Positions 47,757 to 56,118 of a DNA stretch of 64,000 nucleotides are shown here, piece by piece. Position 1 is the stretch's first letter. Each line of letters begins with the position of its first letter. The translations under genes and the position numbers were made by a program. A model generated the notes under the pieces. It was given only the letters and a program-made list of their open reading frames with translations. It had not been told where the DNA came from and did no database searches. The DNA comes from Betaproteobacteria bacterium HGW-Betaproteobacteria-7. GTDB taxonomy: Bacteria > Pseudomonadota > Gammaproteobacteria > Burkholderiales > Rhodocyclaceae. Location: positions 80,183 through 144,182 of the forward strand of contig PHCE01000009.1 of assembly GCA_002840765.1 (NCBI GenBank), written 5' to 3'.

Positions 47757-48971
47757 ATGAAACACGCTTTCTCTCTTGGCCAGTCAGGGCAACTCCTTGC
47801 CGGGTTGCTTCTGGCCGCGCATGTTGGTTCCGTTTCTGCCCAGGCGCCGGCGCCGATACATCCGCCCATGGGTGGCGTGCCGCATCCGCCGGTTGCCCAG
47901 CAGCCAGTCGAGCGCGAGGGCAAGGTAACGGTCGACCCGGCGGCCAAGTTCACGCATTTCCGCGTTGGTAACAAGAACGTCAAGTCCATCTATCTTGATG
48001 GTCCGGTGGTCTGGGTTGGAACTTCCGGTGGCGTCGTGCGCTACGACACGCGCGATGACAGCTTCAAGCTGTTTGACGCGCGCAACGGCCTGCTGTCGAA
48101 CGGCATGTTTTACGTCGGCCGGGTCAAGGGGATGATCGCTGTCGGCACCTATGGTGGCGGTCTTTCGCTGCTTGACGAGAAGAGCGGGAAGTGGAAAACC
48201 TACAACATCCCGGAAGGTCTCGGTGACGCCTTTGTCTACGATGTCCTGACCGCTTCCAACGGCGACATCTGGATCGCCACTTGGTCAGGGGTCAACCGTA
48301 TTCGCGGTGGCCATCTTGATGACCGCAGCAAATGGGATCTGTATACCGTTGAGAATACTCGTGGCGGCGTGCCGAACGATTGGGTCTATGGACTTGCCGA
48401 AGGGCGCAACGGTGAAATCTGGCTGGCCACCGAAGGTGGGATGGCTCGTTACGCCAACAGGAAATGGGAAAACTGGAACCACGCCAAGGGGCTCGGTGCG
48501 CCATTTTCCAAGGTCAAGGACGACATTGCCTTCAAGAACGATCCGGGCAAGCAATCGACGCATCACGCCAAGCAGAAGCAGGAGATGGGGTTGCAGGGCG
48601 TTGATGTCGCCTACAACCCGAACTATGTCGTTTCGCTGGAGGTCGACAGCCAGGGTTCGGTCTGGGCTGGGACATGGGGTGGCGGCCTGTCACGCTTCGA
48701 TGGCAAACGCTGGGTTAACTACACGACTGCCGAGGGCTTGCCGGGCAACCACGTATTCATGTTGCATAAGGATGGCGCTGGAAAGCTGTGGATCGGCACC
48801 AACAACGGTCTGACTTATCTCCAGCCAACGACTGGCAAGTTCGCCAAGGCTTTGACCACGGCTGATGGACTGTTTGCCAACAACGTATTTGCCATGGGCT
48901 CATCTGCCAAAGGCGATCTGTGGGTAGGCAGTTTTGGCGGTGTGGCTCATTTGCGGCCGCTTGCAAAGTAA
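47757..48971 (+). CDS. Secreted two-component-regulator-type beta-propeller (paralog)
   Basis: A 404-residue protein with a signal peptide (about 1-28), a Pro-rich spacer (about 30-52) and Reg_prop blades (VWVGTSGGV, IAVGTYGGGL, IWIATWSGV, IWLATEGGM, VWAGTWGGGL, LWIGTNNGL, LWVGSFGGV). Paralog of the previous gene, with the shared FNPNYVFSIH/YNPNYVVSLE and TWGGG segments. AAAGGA precedes the ATG. It converges with 48991-49881; a CATGGGCG/CGCCCATG pair (48977-49012) spans the junction but has no good T run. Confidence 0.92.
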   Translation: MKHAFSLGQSGQLLAGLLLAAHVGSVSAQAPAPIHPPMGGVPHPPVAQQPVEREGKVTVDPAAKFTHFRVGNKNVKSIYLDGPVVWVGTSGGVVRYDTRDDSFKLFDARNGLLSNGMFYVGRVKGMIAVGTYGGGLSLLDEKSGKWKTYNIPEGLGDAFVYDVLTASNGDIWIATWSGVNRIRGGHLDDRSKWDLYTVENTRGGVPNDWVYGLAEGRNGEIWLATEGGMARYANRKWENWNHAKGLGAPFSKVKDDIAFKNDPGKQSTHHAKQKQEMGLQGVDVAYNPNYVVSLEVDSQGSVWAGTWGGGLSRFDGKRWVNYTTAEGLPGNHVFMLHKDGAGKLWIGTNNGLTYLQPTTGKFAKALTTADGLFANNVFAMGSSAKGDLWVGSFGGVAHLRPLAK

Positions 48972-48990
48972 ACGAACATGGGCGGCCGGA

Positions 48991-49881
48991 TCAAAAGACA
49001 GGAACGCCCATGATTTGTAGCGCCCGGTTAAGGTGCTGGTTGGCAGTCTCCATGTCCTTGATCGCAGTTTTGTAGTCGTTCGCGCTGGCCTTGGCCGTAG
49101 CCTCTTCCTTCATCTGGCCGGCCGAATGTACGAAGCCGTCAACAAGGTTGCGCATCTCCCCCTGGGCCCGTCCTTCGCGCGTCAGCATGCCGACCAGAAT
49201 TTGGTTCGAGTGATAACGCTTTTGCTCATAGTCGAATTCTTCGCGCGGGGAACTGAAATTTAGAGTCAGTACGACTTCCTGTCCTTCACGAAGGCGCGAA
49301 ATCTCGCTGACCGCAAGTTTGTAAGCCTCGTCCATCCGCTTGTTTGCCGCTTCGAACTGTTCGTTCTTGAACAGCTTGCGCGCTTGGTCGCTCAACTGAT
49401 CGAGGCTGACCATCAAGCGTCGGGCTCCCAAAGATGTCTGCGGCGAAACGACCATCTCCTCCAGGGCGCGACGATAACTGGCCAGCTGGTTGGTCTGTTC
49501 CTCAAATTGCTTTTTCCTGGCAACGATGCTGGCGCTCCGGCTGTTGGCCAAAGTGCTGCTGGCTTTCGAAAGACTGCGCAGCGCCTCGTCGAGTTTCTCT
49601 ATGGCTTCATCCGCCTGCCGCAGCCGCATCGCTTCTCTGGCCTGATTGAGCAAGGTCCGACTGACGTTGATCCAGGCAGCCGCTTCTGGGTTATCGTTTT
49701 CGTTGGCGGCCTTTATCGTTGGCGTGTTGATCAGCGTATCAATGAGTCGGGATTTCTGCTCGGCCAGTAGTAGTTTGCGCGAGAGATCGTCAGCCGGTGG
49801 CGTGATGTGCGTTGTATCCGCCCAGGCGGTAAGGGTCGCAATCAACAGCACCAGTGCGAAATGGCATGCCTTCTTGTGCAT
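48991..49881 (-). CDS. Secreted alpha-helical protein, paralog of 26022-26948
   Basis: A 296-residue protein with a signal peptide (about 1-21) and long charged helices; no haem or enzyme motif. The second half aligns with the protein at 26022: VSEISRLREGQEVVLTLNF against AKAGISTLRSGDTLVRSLNF, then EEFDYEQKRYHSNQIL against EEYHYEIDRNDTHQML, and similar ends. It has its own sigma54-like element at 49975-49990 (leader about 83 bases). Occurrence once in the cytochrome operon and once beside the propellers suggests one family serves both (inference). Function unknown. Confidence 0.85.
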   Translation of the reverse strand: MHKKACHFALVLLIATLTAWADTTHITPPADDLSRKLLLAEQKSRLIDTLINTPTIKAANENDNPEAAAWINVSRTLLNQAREAMRLRQADEAIEKLDEALRSLSKASSTLANSRSASIVARKKQFEEQTNQLASYRRALEEMVVSPQTSLGARRLMVSLDQLSDQARKLFKNEQFEAANKRMDEAYKLAVSEISRLREGQEVVLTLNFSSPREEFDYEQKRYHSNQILVGMLTREGRAQGEMRNLVDGFVHSAGQMKEEATAKASANDYKTAIKDMETANQHLNRALQIMGVPVF

Positions 49882-49974
49882 GGGTAGTGGTCCGCCTCGT
49901 TGGATTGGTTGCTGGCACCAGGCATTGCACAGTGCTGCAACTGATGTTCTTCAATTCACGGTCGGGAGGGGATA

Positions 49975-49990
49975 AGCACAAATCAGGCCG
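49975..49990 (-). promoter_or_regulatory. Sigma54-type -24/-12 promoter, upstream of the helical protein
   Basis: Minus-strand CGGCCTGATTTGTGCT: CGGCCTG -24 half shared with two other elements, exact ten-base spacing, GTGCT at -12 (one mismatch). Confidence 0.55.
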
Positions 49991-50035
49991 AGATTCGGCT
50001 GCATTCCTGTTGCCAGACATTCGCTGAGCGGGCAA

Positions 50036-51085
50036 TCAGTTGTTCCGTGGCGGATATGACGAGCCTTCTGAGTCACTGCCGGCAGGGGGGCGCGACATGT
50101 GTCGCTCAAGCGAGTCAGCCAATTGCCGCAGGCTTTCCACCGGACCGGTCTGCGCGTGACGCAGTTCCTCGGCTACGCTTTCGTCGATGGCGCCTAGTGC
50201 GCCGAAGCGCTTGTCGGCCTGCAGCAAGGCATCTAACTGTCTCGTTGCACGAAGCCAGAGGGAGGCGAAGGCGATGGCAACCGAAATCAGCGTCACGAAG
50301 AAGAAAAGCACTACGGGGCGGGCGATCTGGCTCGCCATGATCAAGTCGCTGGCCTGCATTTCCACCAGCAGCCTGGGGGTCAGTTCTGTTTCTGGTCCGG
50401 TCCAGGATAGCGTCGCGCTTTGTTCGCCATTCTCTGGTTTGGCAAAGCCTGCAGAAGTCTTTGCCAGGCCTTCCTCCCCATCCGAAGAAGCCAGTGCCTT
50501 GCCTTGCCACCACAGGCTCAGACGGGTTCCCGGATAGGTAATCTGAGTCAGCATGGCATGATCCATCGGCTTGAACAGCACCAGATAGCCATTTTCCTTG
50601 CCCAGCCAGATGAATTGACGGATTACCAGATAGAGTTTTCCGTCATCGGCGTTTTGGATCCATGTGTTCAATTGATTGGGGGAAAGCTTTACTTTCGGGT
50701 CGACATGTCGGGCATAGTCGTAGGCGGCAATGACCTCGCCGTTGGTTTTCTCGATTCTGAGTGAGGGGAACTCGATGCTGCTACCGTGAGAAATCAGATA
50801 GGTCAGCAATTTTTCGTTGCGCTGGCCAGAAGCATCGAGGATTTCCTGTGCCTCAATCCGGGTTTTTAGATTGAAAGCTTCGCGACCCCAGCGTCGATCC
50901 AGATCGGTGAGAACGACCGCGTAATGTTCTCGCGCACTAGCCAGCTGGATGGCACGGGCACGATCGTTGGCCAGCTCCTTGATCCAGGTGGCAAGCGCGA
51001 CGAGACAGAACAACACGAGCAGCAACAGGCCGCCCAGGCGAAGTGCGATCTGGCCGGTCAATGGGCGTTGCATGTGAGATGTCAA
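50036..51085 (-). CDS. Membrane sensor-like protein without kinase domain
   Basis: A 349-residue protein: helix 1 (about 15-35), a periplasmic region (about 36-255), helix 2 (about 259-281) and a short cytoplasmic tail with coiled character (EELRHAQTGPVESLRQLADSLERHM). It looks like the front half of a sensor kinase, but no kinase, GGDEF or chemoreceptor domain follows. The TTG start overlaps the stop of the binding-protein gene (TTGA), so the two are coupled; an ATG at 51073 is in frame. Possibly a docking partner for the binding protein; function not assignable. Confidence 0.75.
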   Translation of the reverse strand: MTSHMQRPLTGQIALRLGGLLLLVLFCLVALATWIKELANDRARAIQLASAREHYAVVLTDLDRRWGREAFNLKTRIEAQEILDASGQRNEKLLTYLISHGSSIEFPSLRIEKTNGEVIAAYDYARHVDPKVKLSPNQLNTWIQNADDGKLYLVIRQFIWLGKENGYLVLFKPMDHAMLTQITYPGTRLSLWWQGKALASSDGEEGLAKTSAGFAKPENGEQSATLSWTGPETELTPRLLVEMQASDLIMASQIARPVVLFFFVTLISVAIAFASLWLRATRQLDALLQADKRFGALGAIDESVAEELRHAQTGPVESLRQLADSLERHMSRPPAGSDSEGSSYPPRNN

Positions 51086-52098
51086 TCCCGCCTGCCGGCC
51101 CAGCGGTCGATGATCATGGCATCGATGCGGAAGTGCTCGGCCGCGGGATTTCCTGCCTGCGAGTCGATGAAGAATATTTCGGTTTCGCGCAGTTGCTTGT
51201 TCGAAAATGAACCATCCTTGCTGTACTGCCTCGGGAATTTCTTGAGTACCGCGACCAGTTTCTGACGCTCGTCCGGATTGGCGATGCCCAGCGCATCGGC
51301 AAACTCCTCGGCGCTGTGGGTGGCGATCCAGGCCAGGGTGCGTTTGATGATGCGCAGCATTGTCTCGGCCTTGCTGCTGTCGACCTCGATTCGGTCACTG
51401 CGACCAATCAGCGCTCCGCGCAGAAAGCCGCTGCCGGAAAACTGGCGCATGGTCTCCGGGTCGCCCAGGTGAACCAGCGGAAAGGCGATACCGTTGGCTT
51501 GCAGGTGGCTGGCATGCGGTTCATCACCGATGACGGCATCGACACTGCCAGCCTTTAACATCAAAGACTCCGACTCCCAGCGGCGACCGATGCCAACCAT
51601 GTGGTAGCTGCCCGGCGGAACTCCGCCTCGCCGAAACAGCAGTTCAAGCACCTGCTGCGAAGTGCTCTTGCTGACCGTTGAGTTGCTGTGCAAGCCGATC
51701 GTTCGACCCTTGAGATCGGCAATCGACTTGATTTCGCCTTTCAGGCCTTGGCGGACCAGCAGGGCATACAGAGGCAAATCGTTGATTGCCGCGAGAGCCA
51801 CAACGCGTTTGTCACGCAAATGTACCGACATGGCGGCAGGTAGGCCAACAATCGCAAAATCGGTGTTGTTGTGGAGCATTTCATCGATGGCGCTAGGGCC
51901 GCCAGGGGCAAAAATCACTTTGACCTCTGCGCCTTCAGCCTTGTCTGCGCCGATTTTTGAAATCAGTTCCGCCGGAAAATAGGAGGCGGCACCTGGTCCG
52001 GGGATGGCGATCGATATCCTGAGCGGCTGTGCATGCAGTAGACCGGAAATCAGCAGCAACTGAGCAAGTACGAAAGCGCGTACCCAAAAAAATCGCAT
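51082..52098 (-). CDS. Periplasmic type-2 substrate-binding protein (NMT1/SsuA-like)
   Basis: A 338-residue protein with a signal peptide (about 1-23) and the type-2 binding-protein plan: APGGPSAIDEMLHNNTDFAIVG, then SIADLKGRTIGLHSNST and GSVDAVIGDEP. Related proteins bind sulfonates, nitrate or thiamine precursors for ABC transporters, but no permease or ATPase gene is present; the partner here is the kinase-less membrane sensor. It may work as a ligand-presenting signalling protein (inference). The ligand cannot be read from sequence. Confidence 0.85.
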   Translation of the reverse strand: MRFFWVRAFVLAQLLLISGLLHAQPLRISIAIPGPGAASYFPAELISKIGADKAEGAEVKVIFAPGGPSAIDEMLHNNTDFAIVGLPAAMSVHLRDKRVVALAAINDLPLYALLVRQGLKGEIKSIADLKGRTIGLHSNSTVSKSTSQQVLELLFRRGGVPPGSYHMVGIGRRWESESLMLKAGSVDAVIGDEPHASHLQANGIAFPLVHLGDPETMRQFSGSGFLRGALIGRSDRIEVDSSKAETMLRIIKRTLAWIATHSAEEFADALGIANPDERQKLVAVLKKFPRQYSKDGSFSNKQLRETEIFFIDSQAGNPAAEHFRIDAMIIDRWAGRRD

Positions 52099-52533
52099 GG
52101 TTAGAGGGCTCTTATTCAGTATTTACGTGATTGTAGTCGACCAAGGACGCTCAATTTTCCCTCTTTAAGAGGGCGCTAGTCACGCTAGCTGTAGCCGGAT
52201 TCCCTCGACAACTTTTCCGTCTTGGTTCAAATGCAGCGGATTTTCCGGGATGCATCGGTTTTGGTCGATTGAATCGATATCTGGTAGTTGCAAGACTGGA
52301 CTGCCAAGCGGCCAGATTACTGCGAAAGTCGCCAACTAAACAACATTTAAATCATCAAACTATCTAAAAGTTGTTTCCGCCAAAGGCCGCTCTGGGCGCG
52401 CCAATTGGTCAGAAAATGGGCACTTCAGCTAAGTGCCTTTTCCCTTTAGCGATGGGATCGGTGTCGTCATGACATCCTTGTGCCCGGGCCTGCCCGGCCA
52501 GCAAGGGGCGCGGCGGCAGTCTATGCTGTATCT
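52099..52533. other. Intergenic region (435 bases) between the binding-protein gene and the GNAT gene
   Basis: No convincing gene. It holds a perfect palindrome CCCTCTT-T-AAGAGGG (52159-52173), a GCTAG/CTAGC pair near 52175-52190, an AT-rich stretch (about 52325-52375) and a terminator-like hairpin at 52419-52441. A weak sigma54-like match on the minus strand (52232-52247) has poor boxes. A small RNA is possible but unsupported by anything else. Confidence 0.6.
52419..52441 (+). terminator. Terminator-like hairpin with no upstream plus-strand gene
   Basis: GGCACTT, CAGCT loop, AAGTGCC, then TTTT. The nearest plus-strand gene upstream ends at 48971, so if real it would end an unannotated transcript starting within the gap. 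Confidence 0.5.
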
Positions 52534-53025
52534 ATGGCCGATTCCGCCCCGCCTCCTCTGGCAATATATCTCGAATGCGTTTCCTGGCCGTTGGTGAAGC
52601 ACCACCAGCGGCATGGCGCCCTGCGCTTCGATGCGGCGGCGAGTGCTTACCTGGCAAGTCTGGTAGCAAGTGAGCCGGCATCACATTTCTGTATTGCCAC
52701 CGTGGCTGACGATCCGATTGCTGTGGCCGGTCTGCTGCATTACCGATTGGCGCCCGACGATCTCCACTTTGTCCATATCCTGGTCCGTGACGACTGCCGG
52801 CGGCGCGGTATCGGCCGCCGCATGATCGCCGAGGTTGTCTTGCATCCGACCTGCATCCAGCTTTCCCGCGTTCACTGGCCGGCCGTCACTGGCGAGTGCG
52901 CCGGGCTGCTTCACCATCTGGAATGGCTGCGCGACAACGTTCGGCGCCTGTGCGGAACGCCATTCGAGTTGCTGATTGACCGGCCCGAACGTGCGAACTC
53001 AGTTGGCGAGCGGAGCGCTCGCTGA
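52534..53025 (+). CDS. GNAT-family N-acetyltransferase-like protein
   Basis: A 163-residue protein with the acetyl-CoA-binding motif A pattern LHFVHILVRDDCRRRGIGRRMI (R/Q-x-x-G-x-G/R at RRRGIGR, about residues 87-96). The substrate is unknown. The ATG at 52534 is taken as start; the longer frame (52480) begins in low-complexity Arg/Ala sequence. No operon partner. Confidence 0.72.
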   Translation: MADSAPPPLAIYLECVSWPLVKHHQRHGALRFDAAASAYLASLVASEPASHFCIATVADDPIAVAGLLHYRLAPDDLHFVHILVRDDCRRRGIGRRMIAEVVLHPTCIQLSRVHWPAVTGECAGLLHHLEWLRDNVRRLCGTPFELLIDRPERANSVGERSAR

Positions 53026-53049
53026 CGCCCACGGGGGGAGGGTAGTTCG

Positions 53050-53277
53050 CTAGCGATGGCCCCGATGCCCGCGGGGGCCGCGATGTCCATGGTGCCAGTG
53101 CCCGTGGTGGCGGGGATGGAAGAAGGGAAGCGGGACCACCACTGGCGGCCCGTAAACGCGTGGGGGGTGGTCGTAGTAACGGGGTGGGTCATAAGGGACG
53201 ACGGCGCACCCGGCGAGAAACGAAAACAACAGGCCAACGATAGCGAGACGGCGTAAAGGATGTTGCAGGCTTTTCAT
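53050..53277 (-). CDS. Small His/Pro/Gly-rich lipoprotein
   Basis: A 75-residue protein with lipobox FLAGC (Cys24) followed by a Pro/Tyr-rich part (VPYDPPRYYDHPP) and a His/Gly/Arg-rich tail (HHGHWHHGHRG). The His content suggests metal binding, but that is inference. A GAGAGG site precedes the ATG. It converges with the GNAT gene. Confidence 0.75.
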   Translation of the reverse strand: MKSLQHPLRRLAIVGLLFSFLAGCAVVPYDPPRYYDHPPRVYGPPVVVPLPFFHPRHHGHWHHGHRGPRGHRGHR

Positions 53278-53390
53278 GATCCTCTCCTTGCGCTTTGAAC
53301 TCGCTCAGTAGACCGATGATGTGCTGCCTTCTATCCGGCAATTACGATTTGTTACGCTGGGCGAGGGAAGATTCGCGTGCGCCTGCCAAC

Positions 53391-53413
53391 AAAAAACCCG
53401 CATCGACGCGGGT
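53391..53413 (-). terminator. Rho-independent terminator after tRNA-Ala
   Basis: On the minus strand ACCCGC, GTCGAT loop, GCGGGT followed by T residues (the A run at 53391-53396 on the plus strand). Confidence 0.85.
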
Positions 53414-53434
53414 TCTGTGGTGTTGCCGGACTTG

Positions 53435-53507
53435 TGGAGACAGGCGGGATCGAACCGCCGACCTTCTGATTGCGAACCAGACGCTCTCCCAACTGAGCTA
53501 TGCCCCC
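53435..53507 (-). tRNA. tRNA-Ala (anticodon CGC)
   Basis: A 73-base cloverleaf on the minus strand: acceptor GGGGGCA pairing with TGTCTCC and discriminator A, D arm GCTC/GAGC, anticodon stem TCTGG/TCAGA with loop TTCGCAA (anticodon CGC, reading GCG), T arm GGCGG-TTCGATC-CCGCC. CCA is not encoded. Confidence 0.95.
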
Positions 53508-53631
53508 AAGGCGACCAATTCTAGCGCAATCATCCGTGCTTCTCAAAGACGAGCGCCGTTCTGCGCCGGAACCTCTGTCGAGCGATGTGCTCTCAGCTTC
53601 ACTACGGCAAATCAGACGAGGGAGCGCGACC

Positions 53632-53967
53632 ATGGATCACTGCGAACTGGGCAGCAAGCGCTGCCAGCCGTGCGAAGGCGGCGTGCCGGCGCTGTCCGGC
53701 GAGGAGGTCAACCGTTTGCTGGTCGGGCTGCTCGGCTGGAGCGTCGGTGACGGGAGGCTGAACAAGCTGTTCATGTTCCGCAATCACTACGAGGCGATGG
53801 CCTTCGTCAATGCGCTGGCCTGGGTGTCGCACCGCGAGGATCATCACCCGCAGTTGACGGTGGGCTACAAGGAGGTGCGCGTCGAGTACTGGACACACGC
53901 CATCGGTGGGCTCTCGGAGAACGACTTCATCTGCGCCGCCAAGCTGGAAAAGCTGCTGCTGTTGTAG
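53632..53967 (+). CDS. phhB: Pterin-4a-carbinolamine dehydratase
   Basis: A 111-residue enzyme that dehydrates 4a-hydroxytetrahydropterin, usually with phenylalanine hydroxylase. Motifs LFMFRNHYEAMAFVNALAWVSHREDHHPQL and YKEVRVEYWTHAIGGLSENDF contain the active-site histidines (HHP and TH). No phhA is nearby. The ATG at 53632 starts the conserved N-terminus; it is convergent with the Sua5 gene. Confidence 0.95.
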   Translation: MDHCELGSKRCQPCEGGVPALSGEEVNRLLVGLLGWSVGDGRLNKLFMFRNHYEAMAFVNALAWVSHREDHHPQLTVGYKEVRVEYWTHAIGGLSENDFICAAKLEKLLLL

Positions 53968-53974
53968 GTTCCGT

Positions 53975-54970
53975 TCAGCTCTGGCCGGCGCCGGCAACGG
54001 CCCGGCGCAGACGGTCGGCGACGGCCGCCCAAGCGGCAGTGTCCGGCAGTGCTTCGACCACGATCAAATCGACGCCGGCATGATCCATGTCGCGTAGCGC
54101 GGCATACAGGTCGTGGGCATAGCCGACCGGATCGGCCGGCAGCAGGCGCCAGTCGTGCGGCATGCCGGCCTGTGGCGGCTGGTTGCTGCTGAGCACGCCG
54201 CAGCGCCCGCCGCGATGGCGCTGGGCATTGAGGAAGTCGAGCAGGCGCTCGCCGGTGATCAGGCGCATCGGCGTCTGCGGCGCGTAGTGCGCCTCCAGCG
54301 AGCCGGAGACCCGTGGCGCGCCGTGCGCCGTGACGATGGCCGGCTGGCGGCCGAGCACGGCGGCCAGGTGCAGCGGCGAGATGTGGCCGGGACGCAGGAC
54401 GACCGGCTCGCCGCGTGAGCAGTCGATGATCGTCGATTCGATGCCGACCGAACACGGGCCACCGTCGAGGATCAGCGGCACGCTGTCGCCGAGTTCTTCG
54501 TTGACATGGGCGGCGGTGGTCGGACTGATGCGGCCGAAGCGGTTGGCCGAGGGGGCGGCGATGCCGGCATGGTCACCTGTGGCCGCGGCGAAGCGGCGCA
54601 ACAGTTCAAGCGCTACCGGGTGGCCGGGGACGCGCAGGCCGACGGTGTCCTGGCCGCCGGTCACCGCATCCGGCACCCAGGCCTGTTTCTTCAGGATCAG
54701 TGTCAGCGGGCCGGGCCAGAAAGTTTCCATCAGTTCCCAGGCGACGTCCGGCACCTGTTCGGCCCAATGCTCGACGGCATCGTGGCCGGCCAGATGGACG
54801 ATCAGCGGATGGTCGGCCGGGCGGCCCTTGGCGGCGAAGATCTTGGCCACGGCCGCCGGATTGGCGGCATCGGCACCGAGGCCATAGACGGTCTCGGTCG
54901 GCAGGGCGACCAGTTCGCCGGCGCGCAGCAGGTCGACGGCGCGCTGGTAGTCGGCGTCCGATGGGGTCAT
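53975..54970 (-). CDS. ywlC: Threonylcarbamoyl-AMP synthase (Sua5/YwlC type)
   Basis: A 331-residue enzyme making threonylcarbamoyl-AMP from Thr, bicarbonate and ATP for tRNA t6A modification. YrdC domain in the first about 200 residues (LPTETVYGLGADA, KGRPADHPLIVH, APSANRFGRISPTTA, ESTIIDCS) and a C-terminal Sua5 domain (HYAPQTPM...), so it is the long two-domain form. The ATG overlaps the purK stop. End of the folD-purE-purK-sua5 operon. Confidence 0.95.
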   Translation of the reverse strand: MTPSDADYQRAVDLLRAGELVALPTETVYGLGADAANPAAVAKIFAAKGRPADHPLIVHLAGHDAVEHWAEQVPDVAWELMETFWPGPLTLILKKQAWVPDAVTGGQDTVGLRVPGHPVALELLRRFAAATGDHAGIAAPSANRFGRISPTTAAHVNEELGDSVPLILDGGPCSVGIESTIIDCSRGEPVVLRPGHISPLHLAAVLGRQPAIVTAHGAPRVSGSLEAHYAPQTPMRLITGERLLDFLNAQRHRGGRCGVLSSNQPPQAGMPHDWRLLPADPVGYAHDLYAALRDMDHAGVDLIVVEALPDTAAWAAVADRLRRAVAGAGQS

Positions 54971-56118
54971 CAGTCCCTGATGCCGATGGCGGCGCGGGCG
55001 GCGAGGGCGGTTTTCTGCACGGCTTCGGCGTTGTCGCCGATGACGGTGAAATGGCCCATCTTGCGCCCCGGGCGGGCGTGGTGCTTGCCGTACAGGTGCA
55101 GCTTCAGGTTGGGCATGGCGTGGAGCGCAGCCCAGTTCGGTTCGCGGTAGATATCCCCGTCGTACCAGAGGTCGCCGAGCAGATTGACCATCGCCGAGGC
55201 CGAGTGCGCCCGTGGCTCGCCCAGCGGCAGACCGCATAAAGCGCGCACCTGCTGCTCGAACTGGTTGGTGACGCAGGCATCGATAGTGTAGTGGCCGCTG
55301 TTGTGCGGACGCGGTGCCATCTCGTTGACGATCAACTGACCGCGGCTGACGAAGAACTCGACACCCATGGTGCCGATGTAGCCGAGCTTTTCGGCGATGC
55401 GGGCGGCGACATCCTCAGCGTCGCTCTTGATGCAGCCGGTGGTGCGCGCCGGCACGATGGAGACATCGAGAATACCCCGGGTGTGCTGGTTCTCGCCGGT
55501 CGGGAAGCAGGCGACCTTGCCGTGTTCGTCGCGGGCCAGCACGACCGAGACTTCGTAGTCGAGCGTCAGGCGCTGTTCAAGTACGCAATGCTCACCCTTG
55601 AAATGGCCGAAGGCGAGGAGCGCTTCCTCGCGATTGTTGACCGTGGCCTGGCCCTTGCCGTCGTAACCGAAGCGGGCGACTTTGAGGATCGCCGGGAACA
55701 GGTCGTGCGGCGCCTTCTTCAGGTCGTCTTCCGTGTTGACTGCGATGAACGGGCCGTGTGGAAAACCGTTGTCGCGCAGGAAGGACTTCTCGGCGATGCG
55801 GTTCTGGCAGACGGCGACGGCCGCCGCCGACGGGCGTACCGGGACGAACTTGGCCAGATAGTCCAGCGTGCCGGCCGGGACGTTTTCGAACTCGGTGGTG
55901 ATCGCGGCGCAGCCGGCGGCAAATTCGTCGAGGGCGGCGTAGTCTTCGTAGGCGACGCAGAAATGACGTTCGGCGATCTGCCCGGCCGGGGAATTCTTGT
56001 CCGGATCGAGCACCCAGACCTGGTAGCCCATCTCGTGGGCGGCGGTGACGAAAAAGCGGCCCAACTGGCCGCCACCGAGCATGCCCAGCGTCGCGGGCGG
56101 CAAAATCATCGCGCTCAT
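54970..56118 (-). CDS. purK: N5-carboxyaminoimidazole ribonucleotide synthase PurK
   Basis: A 382-residue ATP-grasp enzyme converting AIR, bicarbonate and ATP to N5-CAIR in purine synthesis. Seen: [10 protein letters not shown] at the N-terminus, [42 protein letters not shown]. It is coupled to purE upstream (four-base overlap) and to sua5 downstream. Confidence 0.98.
   Translation of the reverse strand: MSAMILPPATLGMLGGGQLGRFFVTAAHEMGYQVWVLDPDKNSPAGQIAERHFCVAYEDYAALDEFAAGCAAITTEFENVPAGTLDYLAKFVPVRPSAAAVAVCQNRIAEKSFLRDNGFPHGPFIAVNTEDDLKKAPHDLFPAILKVARFGYDGKGQATVNNREEALLAFGHFKGEHCVLEQRLTLDYEVSVVLARDEHGKVACFPTGENQHTRGILDVSIVPARTTGCIKSDAEDVAARIAEKLGYIGTMGVEFFVSRGQLIVNEMAPRPHNSGHYTIDACVTNQFEQQVRALCGLPLGEPRAHSASAMVNLLGDLWYDGDIYREPNWAALHAMPNLKLHLYGKHHARPGRKMGHFTVIGDNAEAVQKTALAARAAIGIRD

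Noticed and set aside
49910..49926. TGGCACCAGGCATTGCA, a sigma54-like sequence on the plus strand
   Set aside because: GG and GC are 11 bases apart instead of ten, and no plus-strand gene follows.
52232..52247. Minus-strand CGGAAAATCCGCTGCA as promoter of the binding-protein gene
   Set aside because: The spacing is right but both boxes are poor (CGGAAA, CTGCA).
52280..52297. Minus-strand TGGCAGTCCAGTCTTGCA upstream of the binding-protein gene
   Set aside because: The GG/GC spacing is 12 bases; sigma54 does not tolerate that.
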